From Verrucomicrobiales bacterium (GTDB lineage: Bacteria > Verrucomicrobiota > Verrucomicrobiia > Limisphaerales > UBA11358): 64,000 nt of DNA. The notes beneath the pieces were generated by a model. The model ran no database searches. It was not told the DNA's origin and saw only the letters and a list, made by a program, of their open reading frames with translations. Positions 7,479 through 16,891 of this stretch are shown in pieces (position 1 is the first letter of the stretch; every line of letters begins with the position of its first letter). The translations under genes and the position numbers were made by a program. The stretch is taken from NCBI GenBank assembly GCA_028712475.1, contig JAQTQB010000003.1:124001-188000 (forward strand), in the 5' to 3' direction.

Positions 7479-9299
7479 ATGCCCGCGCCGCGCAACATCC
7501 TTGGCGTCTCGGCGTATTATCACGATGCCGCCGCCGCGCTGGTGGTTGACGGAACAATTATTTCCGCCGCGCAGGAGGAGCGTTTCACGCGCAAGAAAAA
7601 CGATTCCGACTTCCCGCGCCACGCCGTTCAATTCTGCCTCCGTCACGCGAACCTGACGCTGGCGCAGCTCGACGCGGTGGTTTTTTACGACAAGCCCATT
7701 TTGAAATTCTCGCGGCTGCTGGAAACGTATCTGGCCGTCGCGCCCGGCGGCTGGCGCACGTTTCCGACGGTGATGTCCAACTGGCTTGGTGAGAAACTCG
7801 ATTTGCGCAAGGCGATCCGCGCGGAGCTGCCGGAATTGCGGACGGACTGCCAGATTCTTTTCACCGAGCACCATCAATCGCACGCGGCCAGCGCGTTTTA
7901 TCCATCGCCGTTTGACGAGGCGGCGATTCTCACGATTGACGGCGTGGGCGAATGGGCGACCACGACCATCGGCCACGGGGGCGGAAGTGAAATCAAGATG
8001 CTGAAGGAACTGCGTTTTCCGCACTCGCTCGGACTGGTCTATTCCGCGTTCACGGATTACTGCGGCTTCCGCATCAATTCCGGGGAATACAAGCTCATGG
8101 GCCTCGCGCCGTATGGCGAACCCAAATTTGCCGACGCCATCCGCCGCGAATTGCTCGACATCAAGCCCGACGGCTCGTTCTGGCTGAACCTGGATTATTT
8201 CAATTTTCTGCGCGGCACGACGATGACGAATGGAAAGTTTCACCAGCTTTTCGGCGGGCCGCCGCGCGGGCCGGAAGACAAAATTGCCCAGCGACACATG
8301 GACGTGGCGCGTTCGATCCAGTTGGTCACGGAGGAAATCATGCTGTTGCTCGCGCGCCATGCCCGCGAAGTGACCGGCCAGAAAAATCTCTGCATGGCCG
8401 GCGGCGTGGCGCTCAACTGCGTCGCCAACGGAATCATTCTTCGCGAAAAGATATTTGAGCGGATTTGGATTCAGCCGGCGGCGGGCGATGCGGGCGGCGC
8501 GCTTGGCGCTGCATTGGCCGCGTGGTATGCGCAAAAAGAAAATACGCGGGTGGCGGTCCCATCGGATTCGATGCAAGCTTCACTGCTCGGCCCCGGATTC
8601 ACGGATGGTGAAATCGAAACGGCGCTTCGCTCGCACAACGCCGTTTTTCAAAAACTGGAAAAGGACGAGCTGCTGGATTTGACCGTCGGATTACTCAAAG
8701 CCGAAAAAGTCATCGGCTGGTTCCAAGGGCGGATGGAATTTGGGCCGCGCGCGCTCGGCAACCGCTCGATACTTGGCGACGCGCGTTCGACCAAGATGCA
8801 GTCGGTGATGAACTTGAAGGTGAAGTTCCGCGAATCGTTCCGGCCCTTCGCGCCGATTGTGCGGCGCGAGCGCGCGGCGGATTATTTTGAACTGGACTTG
8901 GAGTCGCCTTACATGTTGCTGGTCGCGCCGGTGAAAAAGGATTTGTGCCGTGAGGTTTCGCCCGAAGTAAAAGGACTCGACCGGTTGAAGGAAATCCGTT
9001 CCACGCTGCCGGCCATCACGCATGTGGATTATTCGGCGCGCATTCAGACCGTGGAACACGACGGCAACCCGCTGCTCTATGATTTGCTGCTGCGCTTCGA
9101 GCAGGCGACCGGCTGCGGCGTGCTGGTGAACACGTCGTTCAACGTGCGCGGCGAGCCGATTGTCTGCACGCCGGATGATGCGTATCGGTGTTTCATGAAC
9201 ACGGAGATGGACTATCTCATCATGGGCGGCTTCGTGATCGAACGCACGGCGCAGCCGCAGCAAAAAATTTCGCGGCGCATTTTGCCGCAGGCCGATTGA
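7479..9299 (+). CDS. NodU/CmcH/TobZ-type O-carbamoyltransferase
   Basis: 606 residues, full length for the family. N-terminal Kae1-like domain (about 5-370) opens ILGVSAYYHDAAAALV and holds the metal-binding FTEHHQSHAASAFYPSP near 130, AILTIDGVGEWATT near 150 and GGVALNCVANG at about 308. The C-terminal domain (about 390-600) begins after FGPRALGNRSILGDAR at about 421 and contains VLVNTSFNVRGEPIV. Such enzymes use carbamoyl phosphate and ATP to make carbamoyl-adenylate and then carbamoylate a hydroxyl on a sugar or antibiotic. Neighbours (DUF5989, SxtJ-like, SGNH hydrolase) suggest an envelope-associated substrate; the acceptor is unknown. Confidence 0.92.
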   Translation: MPAPRNILGVSAYYHDAAAALVVDGTIISAAQEERFTRKKNDSDFPRHAVQFCLRHANLTLAQLDAVVFYDKPILKFSRLLETYLAVAPGGWRTFPTVMSNWLGEKLDLRKAIRAELPELRTDCQILFTEHHQSHAASAFYPSPFDEAAILTIDGVGEWATTTIGHGGGSEIKMLKELRFPHSLGLVYSAFTDYCGFRINSGEYKLMGLAPYGEPKFADAIRRELLDIKPDGSFWLNLDYFNFLRGTTMTNGKFHQLFGGPPRGPEDKIAQRHMDVARSIQLVTEEIMLLLARHAREVTGQKNLCMAGGVALNCVANGIILREKIFERIWIQPAAGDAGGALGAALAAWYAQKENTRVAVPSDSMQASLLGPGFTDGEIETALRSHNAVFQKLEKDELLDLTVGLLKAEKVIGWFQGRMEFGPRALGNRSILGDARSTKMQSVMNLKVKFRESFRPFAPIVRRERAADYFELDLESPYMLLVAPVKKDLCREVSPEVKGLDRLKEIRSTLPAITHVDYSARIQTVEHDGNPLLYDLLLRFEQATGCGVLVNTSFNVRGEPIVCTPDDAYRCFMNTEMDYLIMGGFVIERTAQPQQKISRRILPQAD

Positions 9300-9300
9300 G

Positions 9301-9702
9301 ATGAAACTGATCTACAAAGAAGACCCGAAGGAATGGCGCAAGTCCGCGCTGCTGACAGCGCTGGGGCTGGCGCTCATCACCTCGCTCCTGCGCTGGCGAA
9401 AGCATCTTTCGGCGGACGCCAGTTGCGCGGTGCTCGCCGCGCTCGCCGTCATGGCAGTTTGCGTGCTGCTGCAGCCGCGCTGGTTCCGGGGCTGGTATCG
9501 GCTTTCGTTGCGGCTGGGATTCTATTCCAGCCAGTTCATCGGCCGCTGCGTGCTGGCGGTATTTTTTATTTTCATCATGACGCCGCTCGGATGGGTGCTG
9601 CGGTTGATGGGCAAAGATCCGTTGCAGTTCAAGCGCCCGCGCAACGCAGCGACTTACTGGCATCCAGCCAGAGATTGCAATCCCCTGGACCGGCTGTTTT
9701 GA
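9301..9702 (+). CDS. SxtJ-family membrane protein
   Basis: 133 residues, starting one base after the carbamoyltransferase stop. Three hydrophobic segments are visible (about 17-32, 42-58 and 78-98), followed by the conserved tail DPLQFKRPRNAATYWHPA, a good match to SxtJ-type proteins that accompany carbamoyltransferases in saxitoxin and many unrelated clusters. Its biochemical role has not been established to my knowledge. The gene order DUF5989, carbamoyltransferase, SxtJ implies one working unit. Confidence 0.8.
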   Translation: MKLIYKEDPKEWRKSALLTALGLALITSLLRWRKHLSADASCAVLAALAVMAVCVLLQPRWFRGWYRLSLRLGFYSSQFIGRCVLAVFFIFIMTPLGWVLRLMGKDPLQFKRPRNAATYWHPARDCNPLDRLF

Positions 9703-9711
9703 AAGCAAATC

Positions 9712-12021
9712 ATGAGAAAACGCCCGAACAAATCAAAAGCCGGACGCAAACTGGAAAGTAAAAAAACGCCCGGCCAGAATCCGCGCTGCGAGCCGGTGAT
9801 GCCGCTGTCGGCGCGCCGTAAATGGCTGTTCCGTTTTATCGCGCTCGTCGTCATGCCGCTGCTGTTGCTGGGCGGGCTGGAAGCCGGATTGCGGCTGGCG
9901 GGTTACGGATACCCCACCGGCTTCTTTAAAAAAATCCGTGTTGGTGAGAAAGATTATTGGATCAACAACGAGAATTTTACCCTGCGGTTTTTCCCGCCGC
10001 AACTGGCGCGCTGGCCCGACCCGTTCATTTTTCCGGCAGTCAAACCGCCGGATACGGTCCGCATTTTTATTTTTGGCGAATCCGCCGCGATGGGCGACCC
10101 ACAACCATCCTATGGCGCGAGCCGGTATATGGAGGTGCTGTTGCGCGAGCGGTTCCCCGGGAAAAAATTCGAGGTGGTCAACCTTGGCATCACCGCCATC
10201 AATTCGCATGTCATCCTGCCCATCGCGCGCGAATGCGCCCGACACGATGGCGACTTCTGGATTGTTTACATGGGCAACAACGAAATGGTCGGGCCGTATG
10301 GGGCGGCGACCGTGTTTGGCGCCCAGGCGCTGCCTCGTAGTGCGGCCCGGTTCAATTTTGCCCTCCAGCAGGCGCGCACCGGGCAACTGCTGGTTTCCGG
10401 GTTGCGCAACTTTGGCGGCAAATCGAAGAACACGTCTTGGGGCGGCATGGAGATGTTCCTTGAAAACCGCATCGCGCCCGGCGATCCGCGCAAAGAGACG
10501 GTCTATCGGAATTTCGAGGCCAACTTGCGTGACATCGTCGCGGCCGGGATGAATTCCGGCGCGAAAGTCATTCTGAACACGGTCTCGGTGAACCTCAAGG
10601 ACTGTCCGCCGTTTGCTTCACTAATCAGCAGCAACCTACCGGCAGCGGACGCGCAGCGCTTTGAGCAAGTTTTTTCCGAGGCGAAATCGTTGCAGGTGCA
10701 GAGTAATTTTCTGACGGCAGCCGAACTGTTCAATCAAGTCACCAAATTGGATTCGCAATTTGCCGAGGCGCATTTCCGTCTTGGCCAATGCGAGCTGGCG
10801 CTGACGAATGCCACGGCGCAGGAACAATTTCAAATCGCTTGCGACATGGACGCGCTTCCGTTCCGCACCGACACGCGGATCAACGCCGCCATCCGGCAAG
10901 TCGCGCAGCAACGTGCCGGCGACCGGCTGGTGCTTTGTGACGCCGAGAGAACCCTGGCACAGGCCAGCCCGGCACTCATCGCTGGTGATGAAACATTTTA
11001 CGAACATGTGCATTTCAATTTCGATGGCAATTACCGTCTTGGAAAAATCTGGGCGGAACAAGTCGGGCAGATGTTGTCGGCGACGGGAAGTCCGCCCGCC
11101 ACGACGAACTGGGCATCGCAGGAAGCCTGCAACCGCGCGCTGGGCTTGTCCATTTGGAACCGTCAGTTTGTGTTGCAGTCCGTGATCCGGCGATTCGGAG
11201 CGCCCCCGTTGAGCACGCAACTCAACAACGCCGAACGTCTCCAGCAGGTGCGCGCCGCAGAGTTGAACCTTCGCCAGCAACAGGCACAACCCGGCGCCGT
11301 CCAGCGCGTGCGCGACGAGTTCGCCGCTGCCATGGAGCGCGCCCCGGCGGATAATTATCTTTATGAAGGGCTGGCCAACTTTCTCGAAGCCATCAAGGAT
11401 CCGCAGGGCGCCATCGAGGCTTATCGGCGGTTATGTGAACGAGTGCCGAATCATTTTTACGCCTGCCTGCAACTGGGCCGGTTGCTCGGCGAGCAGGGGC
11501 AGCCGGAGCAGGGCGAACCGTTCCTCGAACAGGCCACGCAATTGCGCCCCAGCCTTCCCGATGGCTGGTTCGAACTGGGCAACGTCCTGGCCGCCCAGCA
11601 GAAGTATGCATCGGCGCTGGAATGCATGGAGCGTGCGGCACGTTTGCGTCCGCAGGATTCGTCTTATGTCAGCTACAGCGGCCGGATGCTTTCCAAACTA
11701 AACCGGCATTCCGAGGCGATTGAACATTACCGGCGGGCCATCCAAATGAGTCCGAATTCATGGGAGGCGCATTTTGAACTCGCCGGCGAACTCGTTGCCG
11801 TCAATCAGCCGGAAGAGGCCATCCGCGAATACGCCGCCGTGCTCAAAATCAATCCCCGTCATGCCTCCAGCCACATCAATCTTGGGGTGCTGCTGGTGCG
11901 TTTCAACCGGCTGGACGACGCGATTGCGTGTTTCCAGAATGCACTCAAAATTGAGCCGGACAACCGAACGGCCCAAGATTACCTCGCTTCAGTGCTGGCC
12001 CACAAAGTCCAAAAGCCCTGA
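9712..12021 (+). CDS. Membrane-anchored SGNH hydrolase with TPR domain
   Basis: 769 residues. Cytoplasmic N-terminus rich in Lys/Arg (1-40), one membrane helix at about 41-58, then an SGNH/GDSL domain: FGESAAMGD (Ser about 124), NLGITAIN, MGNNEMVG (about 187-194) and YEHVHFN (His about 434). The residue three before the catalytic His is Glu where the paralogue at 27564-29684 has Asp. From about 520 to the end run tandem tetratricopeptide repeats (LGRLLGEQGQPEQGEPFLEQA, LGNVLAAQQKYASALECMERA and similar). Family members hydrolyse or transfer acyl groups on glycans. Ten bp after the SxtJ gene, so part of the same cassette and possibly an editing or acyl-exchange step on the carbamoylated product. 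Confidence 0.8.
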   Translation: MRKRPNKSKAGRKLESKKTPGQNPRCEPVMPLSARRKWLFRFIALVVMPLLLLGGLEAGLRLAGYGYPTGFFKKIRVGEKDYWINNENFTLRFFPPQLARWPDPFIFPAVKPPDTVRIFIFGESAAMGDPQPSYGASRYMEVLLRERFPGKKFEVVNLGITAINSHVILPIARECARHDGDFWIVYMGNNEMVGPYGAATVFGAQALPRSAARFNFALQQARTGQLLVSGLRNFGGKSKNTSWGGMEMFLENRIAPGDPRKETVYRNFEANLRDIVAAGMNSGAKVILNTVSVNLKDCPPFASLISSNLPAADAQRFEQVFSEAKSLQVQSNFLTAAELFNQVTKLDSQFAEAHFRLGQCELALTNATAQEQFQIACDMDALPFRTDTRINAAIRQVAQQRAGDRLVLCDAERTLAQASPALIAGDETFYEHVHFNFDGNYRLGKIWAEQVGQMLSATGSPPATTNWASQEACNRALGLSIWNRQFVLQSVIRRFGAPPLSTQLNNAERLQQVRAAELNLRQQQAQPGAVQRVRDEFAAAMERAPADNYLYEGLANFLEAIKDPQGAIEAYRRLCERVPNHFYACLQLGRLLGEQGQPEQGEPFLEQATQLRPSLPDGWFELGNVLAAQQKYASALECMERAARLRPQDSSYVSYSGRMLSKLNRHSEAIEHYRRAIQMSPNSWEAHFELAGELVAVNQPEEAIREYAAVLKINPRHASSHINLGVLLVRFNRLDDAIACFQNALKIEPDNRTAQDYLASVLAHKVQKP

Positions 12022-12213
12022 AAACATTCAGCCTTCCGCTGTCATCAGGCTTTGCTTTTGCTGTTGATGTTTGCTGGCCGGCAGTTTGTGCACCCTCCCC
12101 CCGTCACCGCACAAACATGCGGGTGGACGAAAAGTGGAAGCTGGGAGATAGTGCAAATGTTCACCGGAATAAGTATTAACAACCGATTAAACCCCCACCC
12201 CAGAAAACATACA

Positions 12214-13557
12214 ATGAAACCGATTATTCAACATGGCTTCTCCCGCCGCTGGCTCGGCGTGGGAATGTCGCTCGTCGCGGCCGCAGCCGCCTATGCCTCA
12301 ACCGATGTCACCTTCCAGATAGACATGGCTCCTGTATCGCCAGCTGTTCCGACAGGCGTTTCTATCAGTGGTTCTTTCAATGGCTGGCCCAACCCGGCGA
12401 CCAGCACATTGCAATTGATCAACGTCGGCGGAACCGTTTGGAGCAACACGTTCACCATCGCTGACGCTCCCGGCACGGTTGAAAGCTGCAAGTTTCAATA
12501 TGAAGCGGGCGACAATTGGGAAGGTGATCCTAATCGGCAGTTCATTTTAGGCACTGGCACGCAAGATCTGCCCCTGACCAGTTGGAACGTAAAAACGAAT
12601 TGGCCGCCGGCGCCGACCAACTCTGTCACTTTTCAAGTTGATATGTCCGCCTTGGTGGTGCTCGGGTCATTCACTAACTATGGGACTAATGTGACCGTCT
12701 CTGGCGACTTTGAGGGCTGGGATGGTGGAAAAGTTATGACCAACAACCCCGCGTTGCCTGGTATTGCTTCGAATATTTACAGTGGAATTTTTGATGTTGT
12801 AGGTTTTCCGCCGACTGGCATCAACTATAAATTCCGCGCAGACGGTGGCTGGGAAAGCGTCCCCAATAGAACGGCTTCCGTAACTAACGGTCAAGTTTTG
12901 CCACTGGTGTATTACAATAACAACAGCGTCAGCGACCTGCTTCTACAACCCACTGCGGTGAAGTTTTCCGTCTACGTTCCGAATGGGACGGTGCTGGCCA
13001 ACGGCGGCACCTTCACAAAAGGCGTGGATAATGTTGCCGTCAACGGTGCCTGGGTGCCTTGGTGGGGCTGGGGAGTTAATGCCGCGCCTGCGGAATATCT
13101 CATGACCGAATCCGAAATCACTGACGTTTATACAAACACCTTGATCATCCCGAAGGGTGCTGCGCTCGCGCTCACTTACAAGTATGGCATTGATGGGTTG
13201 GATAATGAGAATGGCCAGGAGACCAACCATATTCGTTATGTGCGCACCTATGGATCAAGCTATGTGCTTCCGCAAGATGTTTGGTCTTTGACTGTGGTTC
13301 CGCCTGCCCCGTATCCGAATCCGGGACTTGCAAGCACCAACATCGTGGAACCTAGCTTTGGTTACCTTAATGCTGGTGCTCCTTCAGGCGGCAACATTCC
13401 CATCACATGGCTTGGCCGCCCGGCAGTGTTGTTGCAGAGTTCGTCCAGTTTGAGCGGCGGAGTTTGGACTGATGTTATCGGAACGGACGGCCTCCAGGCC
13501 ACCAACATTCCTAACGCCGGCGGCAACCAGTTCTTCCGGTTGAAGAAGAATCTATGA
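12214..13557 (+). CDS. Secreted starch-binding-like protein with repeated beta-sandwich domains
   Basis: 447 residues from ATG 12214; the longer frame upstream lacks a signal peptide, whereas this start gives a good one (MKPIIQHGFSRRWLGVGMSL, ending AAAYAST). Two CBM20/CBM48-like or SusE/F-like sandwiches begin VTFQIDMAPV...GSFNGWPNPAT and VTFQVDMSALV...GDFEGWDGG. A third, more divergent unit begins VKFSVYVPNG. The tail (about 370-447) ending GGNQFFRLKKNL resembles the C-terminal sandwich common on verrucomicrobial secreted proteins. No catalytic motif. The neighbouring GH13, GH57 and glucanotransferase genes support binding of alpha-glucan outside the cell. Confidence 0.65.
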   Translation: MKPIIQHGFSRRWLGVGMSLVAAAAAYASTDVTFQIDMAPVSPAVPTGVSISGSFNGWPNPATSTLQLINVGGTVWSNTFTIADAPGTVESCKFQYEAGDNWEGDPNRQFILGTGTQDLPLTSWNVKTNWPPAPTNSVTFQVDMSALVVLGSFTNYGTNVTVSGDFEGWDGGKVMTNNPALPGIASNIYSGIFDVVGFPPTGINYKFRADGGWESVPNRTASVTNGQVLPLVYYNNNSVSDLLLQPTAVKFSVYVPNGTVLANGGTFTKGVDNVAVNGAWVPWWGWGVNAAPAEYLMTESEITDVYTNTLIIPKGAALALTYKYGIDGLDNENGQETNHIRYVRTYGSSYVLPQDVWSLTVVPPAPYPNPGLASTNIVEPSFGYLNAGAPSGGNIPITWLGRPAVLLQSSSSLSGGVWTDVIGTDGLQATNIPNAGGNQFFRLKKNL

Positions 13558-13586
13558 GTTGAGGAACAGATATTAAAATAATCCAA

Positions 13587-13635
13587 TCCCCGGCTGGGCG
13601 TGACGGCAGCAGGCTGCCAGCAGCCCGGCCGGGGA
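13587..13635 (+). terminator. Strong hairpin after the starch-binding gene
   Basis: TCCCCGGC (13587-13594) pairs with GCCGGGGA (13628-13635), extended by GGGC/GCCC, and an internal stem GGCAGC/GCTGCC (13605-13618) caps it. It begins 29 bp after the stop at 13557. No T-tract follows, so it may be an mRNA 3'-end stabiliser or a factor-dependent terminator separating the upstream gene from the pseudopilin. Confidence 0.45.
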
Positions 13636-13671
13636 AAGTTTCAGGCGGATTGGGAGTAGAATGGATAAAAT

Positions 13672-14604
13672 ATGAAAAATAGTATGACATGCAATAAACC
13701 AAGACAGGCTGGCTTCACGTTGATTGAGTTGCTGGTGGTCATCGCCATCATTGCCATTCTTGCCGCCATGCTGCTGCCGGCGTTGAGCAAGGCAAAACAG
13801 AAGGCCATCTCCATTCAATGCATGAACAATTACAAGCAACTGGGTTTGGCGTGGTTTATGTATGCGCAGGACAACAACGATAGATTGGTGACCAATTCTG
13901 ATAGAAACAACAACCCTGTGGCTTCCGTAAACTGGATCACCCCGGCGATTGGCGGATCGGCAGTGGTGCTGGATTGGACAGGGAGCGTCAACAACACCAA
14001 TACTTTGTATTTAACCATCAACGGACCATTTCTGGGCGTGCAGACCACCGCGCTGCTTGGAGAATATGTCGCCAAAACATTAAAAATTTTCGTCTGTCCA
14101 GCGGACAACAAACTTACAAGCGCCCAAAAAACAAAGGGGTGGTCAAGCCGCATGCGCAGTTGCGTGATGAACGGAGCAATGGGGGACGGTTCCAAGTGGT
14201 TTGGTTTTAAGGCGGATGGCACACCCAATGGTGGTCATAATGGCAAATGGTCCACGTTTTACAGTGCAAAGAAAGCGAGCGAGATTCACAGCCCCGGCCC
14301 TTCGGATTCCTTTGTGATGCTGGATGAAAATCCTCAAAGCAACGATGATGCGACATTTTTCGTCGCCCCGGCAGATGCGAATGGCAGTGGAACCAGTTTT
14401 ACGGAGCTTCCGGGAACCATGCACGGCAACGCTTCCGGGATGGTTTTTGCCGATGGCCATTCGGAGGTGCATGTCTGGAAAGGCAGCGTAACCACCCAAC
14501 CGTTTAATGCAAACTACTCCAGTTATTTGCATTCAGTTGGCGGGCTTGATACCGCCAGTGTGAACGATTTGACCTGGCTGGCCAAGCACACACCGGCGAA
14601 CTAA
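13672..14604 (+). CDS. Type II secretion/type IV pilin-like pseudopilin, H-X9-DG type
   Basis: 310 residues. Short basic leader ([14 protein letters not shown]) precedes the prepilin peptidase site [13 protein letters not shown] and a long hydrophobic helix, [16 protein letters not shown]-terminal [13 protein letters not shown] is the H-X9-DG element found in many Planctomycetota/Verrucomicrobiota pseudopilins. Such proteins are numerous in these phyla and are thought to be assembled by a type II secretion-like system. This one lies between the starch-binding protein and the amylase, so it may serve their export or display; that link is inferred from position only. Confidence 0.85.
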   Translation: MKNSMTCNKPRQAGFTLIELLVVIAIIAILAAMLLPALSKAKQKAISIQCMNNYKQLGLAWFMYAQDNNDRLVTNSDRNNNPVASVNWITPAIGGSAVVLDWTGSVNNTNTLYLTINGPFLGVQTTALLGEYVAKTLKIFVCPADNKLTSAQKTKGWSSRMRSCVMNGAMGDGSKWFGFKADGTPNGGHNGKWSTFYSAKKASEIHSPGPSDSFVMLDENPQSNDDATFFVAPADANGSGTSFTELPGTMHGNASGMVFADGHSEVHVWKGSVTTQPFNANYSSYLHSVGGLDTASVNDLTWLAKHTPAN

Positions 14605-14713
14605 CCCTTGCAGTGTTGCTCAAAGCCGCCATCAAGCCGGATGAGGGACATGACTGTCTTTGCATGTTCATGCAGTTGCTATGCTTCGGGAATATCTGAT
14701 AACTTTTCACGTC

Positions 14714-16135
14714 ATGAAACGCCATTTATTGAGAAACTTTTTCACTCTGGTTGCCGCCACATTTATTATTGTTGGTTCGCCGCATGTTTTTGCCGATGCG
14801 GATGTTTCCAGGGCCACCGCCCGGCCTTCGCCTGAATGGCTCCGTGCCGGCACCATTTACGAAATTTTTCCGCGGCACTTCTCCGTCGCCGGCGATCTTA
14901 ACGGTGTCACCGCCAGGCTCGATGAGCTGCACGATCTGGGCGTGAACATACTCTGGATCATGCCGATCCATCCCATCGGCGAAAAACTCCGCAAGGGTGA
15001 TTTCGGCAGCCCATATTCCATCAAGGATTATTACGCCGTGGATCCGAACTACGGCACGCTGGCTGATTTCAAGAAGCTCGTCACCGGCGCGCATCAACGT
15101 GGCATGAAGGTCATCATGGATATTGTCGCCAATCACACGGCATGGGACAGCGTGATGATGACCAACTTAAGTTTTTACAAACAGGACAATAACGGCAAGG
15201 TCATCTCCCCGGAGCCTGGCTGGACAGACGTGGCCGGCTTGAATTACACCAACCCGCAATTGCGCCAATATATGATTGCGATGCTCAAATATTGGATCCA
15301 GGAATGTGACGTGGACGGATTCCGGTGTGATGTGGCTTACGCGGTGCCGACGGATTTCTGGGAACAGGCCCGCACCCAGCTGGTAAAAATCAATCCAGAT
15401 ATCATCATGCTGGCCGAGGCGAGCAAGCCCGAACTGCTCACCAATGCGTTTGACCTTGATTATTCCTGGCCGCTGCTGGCCACGCTGAACAACGTGCTGA
15501 TTCATGACGCGCCCGCTTCCGATCTGCAACGCACGTGGCAGGAAAATGTCCGGCAATTTCCCAAGGGATCGCTTCATATGCGGATGTCGGATGATCACGA
15601 CGAAGCACGGGCGGTCTCCCGCTACGGCATTCGCGGTGCGCTCTCTGCTCAAGTGCTGATGTTCACGCTGGACGGGGTGCCTTTGCTTTACAATGGCATG
15701 GAAGTGGGTGACGCCACGGAGTCCGGCGACCCGGCGCTGTTCGACAAGCTGCCGATATTCTGGCATCCCAAGGCGCGCCCGGCGCTGAATGATATTTACC
15801 GTGATCTCATCAAGCTGCGGCAACAATCGCCCGCCTTCTGCAACGACCGTGTCACATGGTTGAAAAACACGGATCAGAAAAATGTCGTCACCTTCATGCG
15901 CGAGGACGCGCACGAACAATTTGTGGTGGTCATTAATTTCTCCAACCATCCGGCTAAAGCCGGGGTTGAAGTTCCAAGCCCCGCAGATTTTCAACTGGTG
16001 AAAATCAAAGGGCTGGCTGGATCGTCTTCGTCGGATTTTCCTGCCATGCATCTCGGCGGTTTTGAGTGGCGCATTTACCACCGGGACATTCCCACAATCA
16101 GCGCGGCATCGGTGAAATCAGCTTCCGTCCAATAA
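14714..16135 (+). CDS. GH13 alpha-amylase-family glycoside hydrolase
   Basis: 473 residues from ATG 14714, which gives a clear signal peptide (MKRHLLRNFFTLVAATFIIV, ending near FADAD); a start 54 bases upstream would not. The (beta/alpha)8 barrel begins at about 38 (AGTIYEIFPRHFS). Conserved regions: I DIVANHT, II DGFRCDVA with nucleophile Asp206, III MLAEASK with acid/base Glu235, IV SDDHDEAR with Asp296. A short C-terminal beta domain follows. Expected to hydrolyse alpha-1,4-glucan outside the cytoplasm, feeding maltodextrins to the transporter encoded at 20789-22132. Confidence 0.9.
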   Translation: MKRHLLRNFFTLVAATFIIVGSPHVFADADVSRATARPSPEWLRAGTIYEIFPRHFSVAGDLNGVTARLDELHDLGVNILWIMPIHPIGEKLRKGDFGSPYSIKDYYAVDPNYGTLADFKKLVTGAHQRGMKVIMDIVANHTAWDSVMMTNLSFYKQDNNGKVISPEPGWTDVAGLNYTNPQLRQYMIAMLKYWIQECDVDGFRCDVAYAVPTDFWEQARTQLVKINPDIIMLAEASKPELLTNAFDLDYSWPLLATLNNVLIHDAPASDLQRTWQENVRQFPKGSLHMRMSDDHDEARAVSRYGIRGALSAQVLMFTLDGVPLLYNGMEVGDATESGDPALFDKLPIFWHPKARPALNDIYRDLIKLRQQSPAFCNDRVTWLKNTDQKNVVTFMREDAHEQFVVVINFSNHPAKAGVEVPSPADFQLVKIKGLAGSSSSDFPAMHLGGFEWRIYHRDIPTISAASVKSASVQ

Positions 16136-16232
16136 GCTGCGGTTGGGCTTGAGGCCGCGCCGTTTTGAAAGTATGCTCGCGCGGTTGTCATGCCAGACAA
16201 CCGTGCCGTTTGAAGACCAGCCTTGCCAAAAT

Positions 16233-16862
16233 ATGCAGATAAAAGTTGCCATCGTGGATGATGACGATGGCATACGGGCCAGCCTTGCGTCATTGATTCG
16301 CCGCGCCCCGACCTGCCAATTGACCGGCGACTATCCCGATGCGGAGACCGCGTTGAAAGAAATCCCGCGCAATCCGCCGGACGTGGTGCTCATGGACATC
16401 AACCTGCCTAAAATGAAAGGCATGGAATGTGTCCGCCTGTTGAAGGCGCAACTGCCCGCCGTTCAGTTTCTGATGCTCACGGTTTACGAGGACAGTGATT
16501 CGTTGTTCACTTCACTCAAGGCTGGCGCGAGCGGTTATCTGCTTAAACGCACGGCCTCCGCACGGCTGCTCGAGGCCATCAGCGATGTTCATGCCGGCGG
16601 CTCACCCATGACACCCCAACTCGCGCGCCGTGTCGTCCATTTTTTTTCCAAGCCGGTGGAAAAGACATCACCAGCCATCTCTCTGCTTACGCCCGGCGAA
16701 AAGGAATTTCTGGATCAGCTCGCCAATGGTTATGCCTACAAGGAAATCGCCGATCGCATGAAGATCAGCATTGATACCGTGCGCAGCTATGTGCGGACGG
16801 TCTATGAAAAACTGCACGTCCACTCCCGCACCGAGGCCGTGGTGAAATATCTGCGGGGTTGA
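16233..16862 (+). CDS. NarL/FixJ-type response regulator
   Basis: 209 residues from ATG 16233 (MQIKVAIVDDDDG); longer frames add an unconserved lead. Receiver domain 1-120 with acidic cluster DDDD at 9-12, phosphoacceptor Asp55 (VVLMDINLP) and Lys in LLKRTA. C-terminal LuxR-type helix-turn-helix at about 148-205 (LTPGEKEFLDQLANG, YKEIADRMKISIDTVRSYV). The NarL-type sensor kinase at 22262-23704 is the only kinase in the window and has the matching HisKA_3 type, so they are probable partners flanking and controlling the alpha-glucan genes. Converges with the ROK kinase gene. Confidence 0.9.
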   Translation: MQIKVAIVDDDDGIRASLASLIRRAPTCQLTGDYPDAETALKEIPRNPPDVVLMDINLPKMKGMECVRLLKAQLPAVQFLMLTVYEDSDSLFTSLKAGASGYLLKRTASARLLEAISDVHAGGSPMTPQLARRVVHFFSKPVEKTSPAISLLTPGEKEFLDQLANGYAYKEIADRMKISIDTVRSYVRTVYEKLHVHSRTEAVVKYLRG

Positions 16863-16891
16863 AATTGACTGGAGCCGGAACTCCGGATTAT

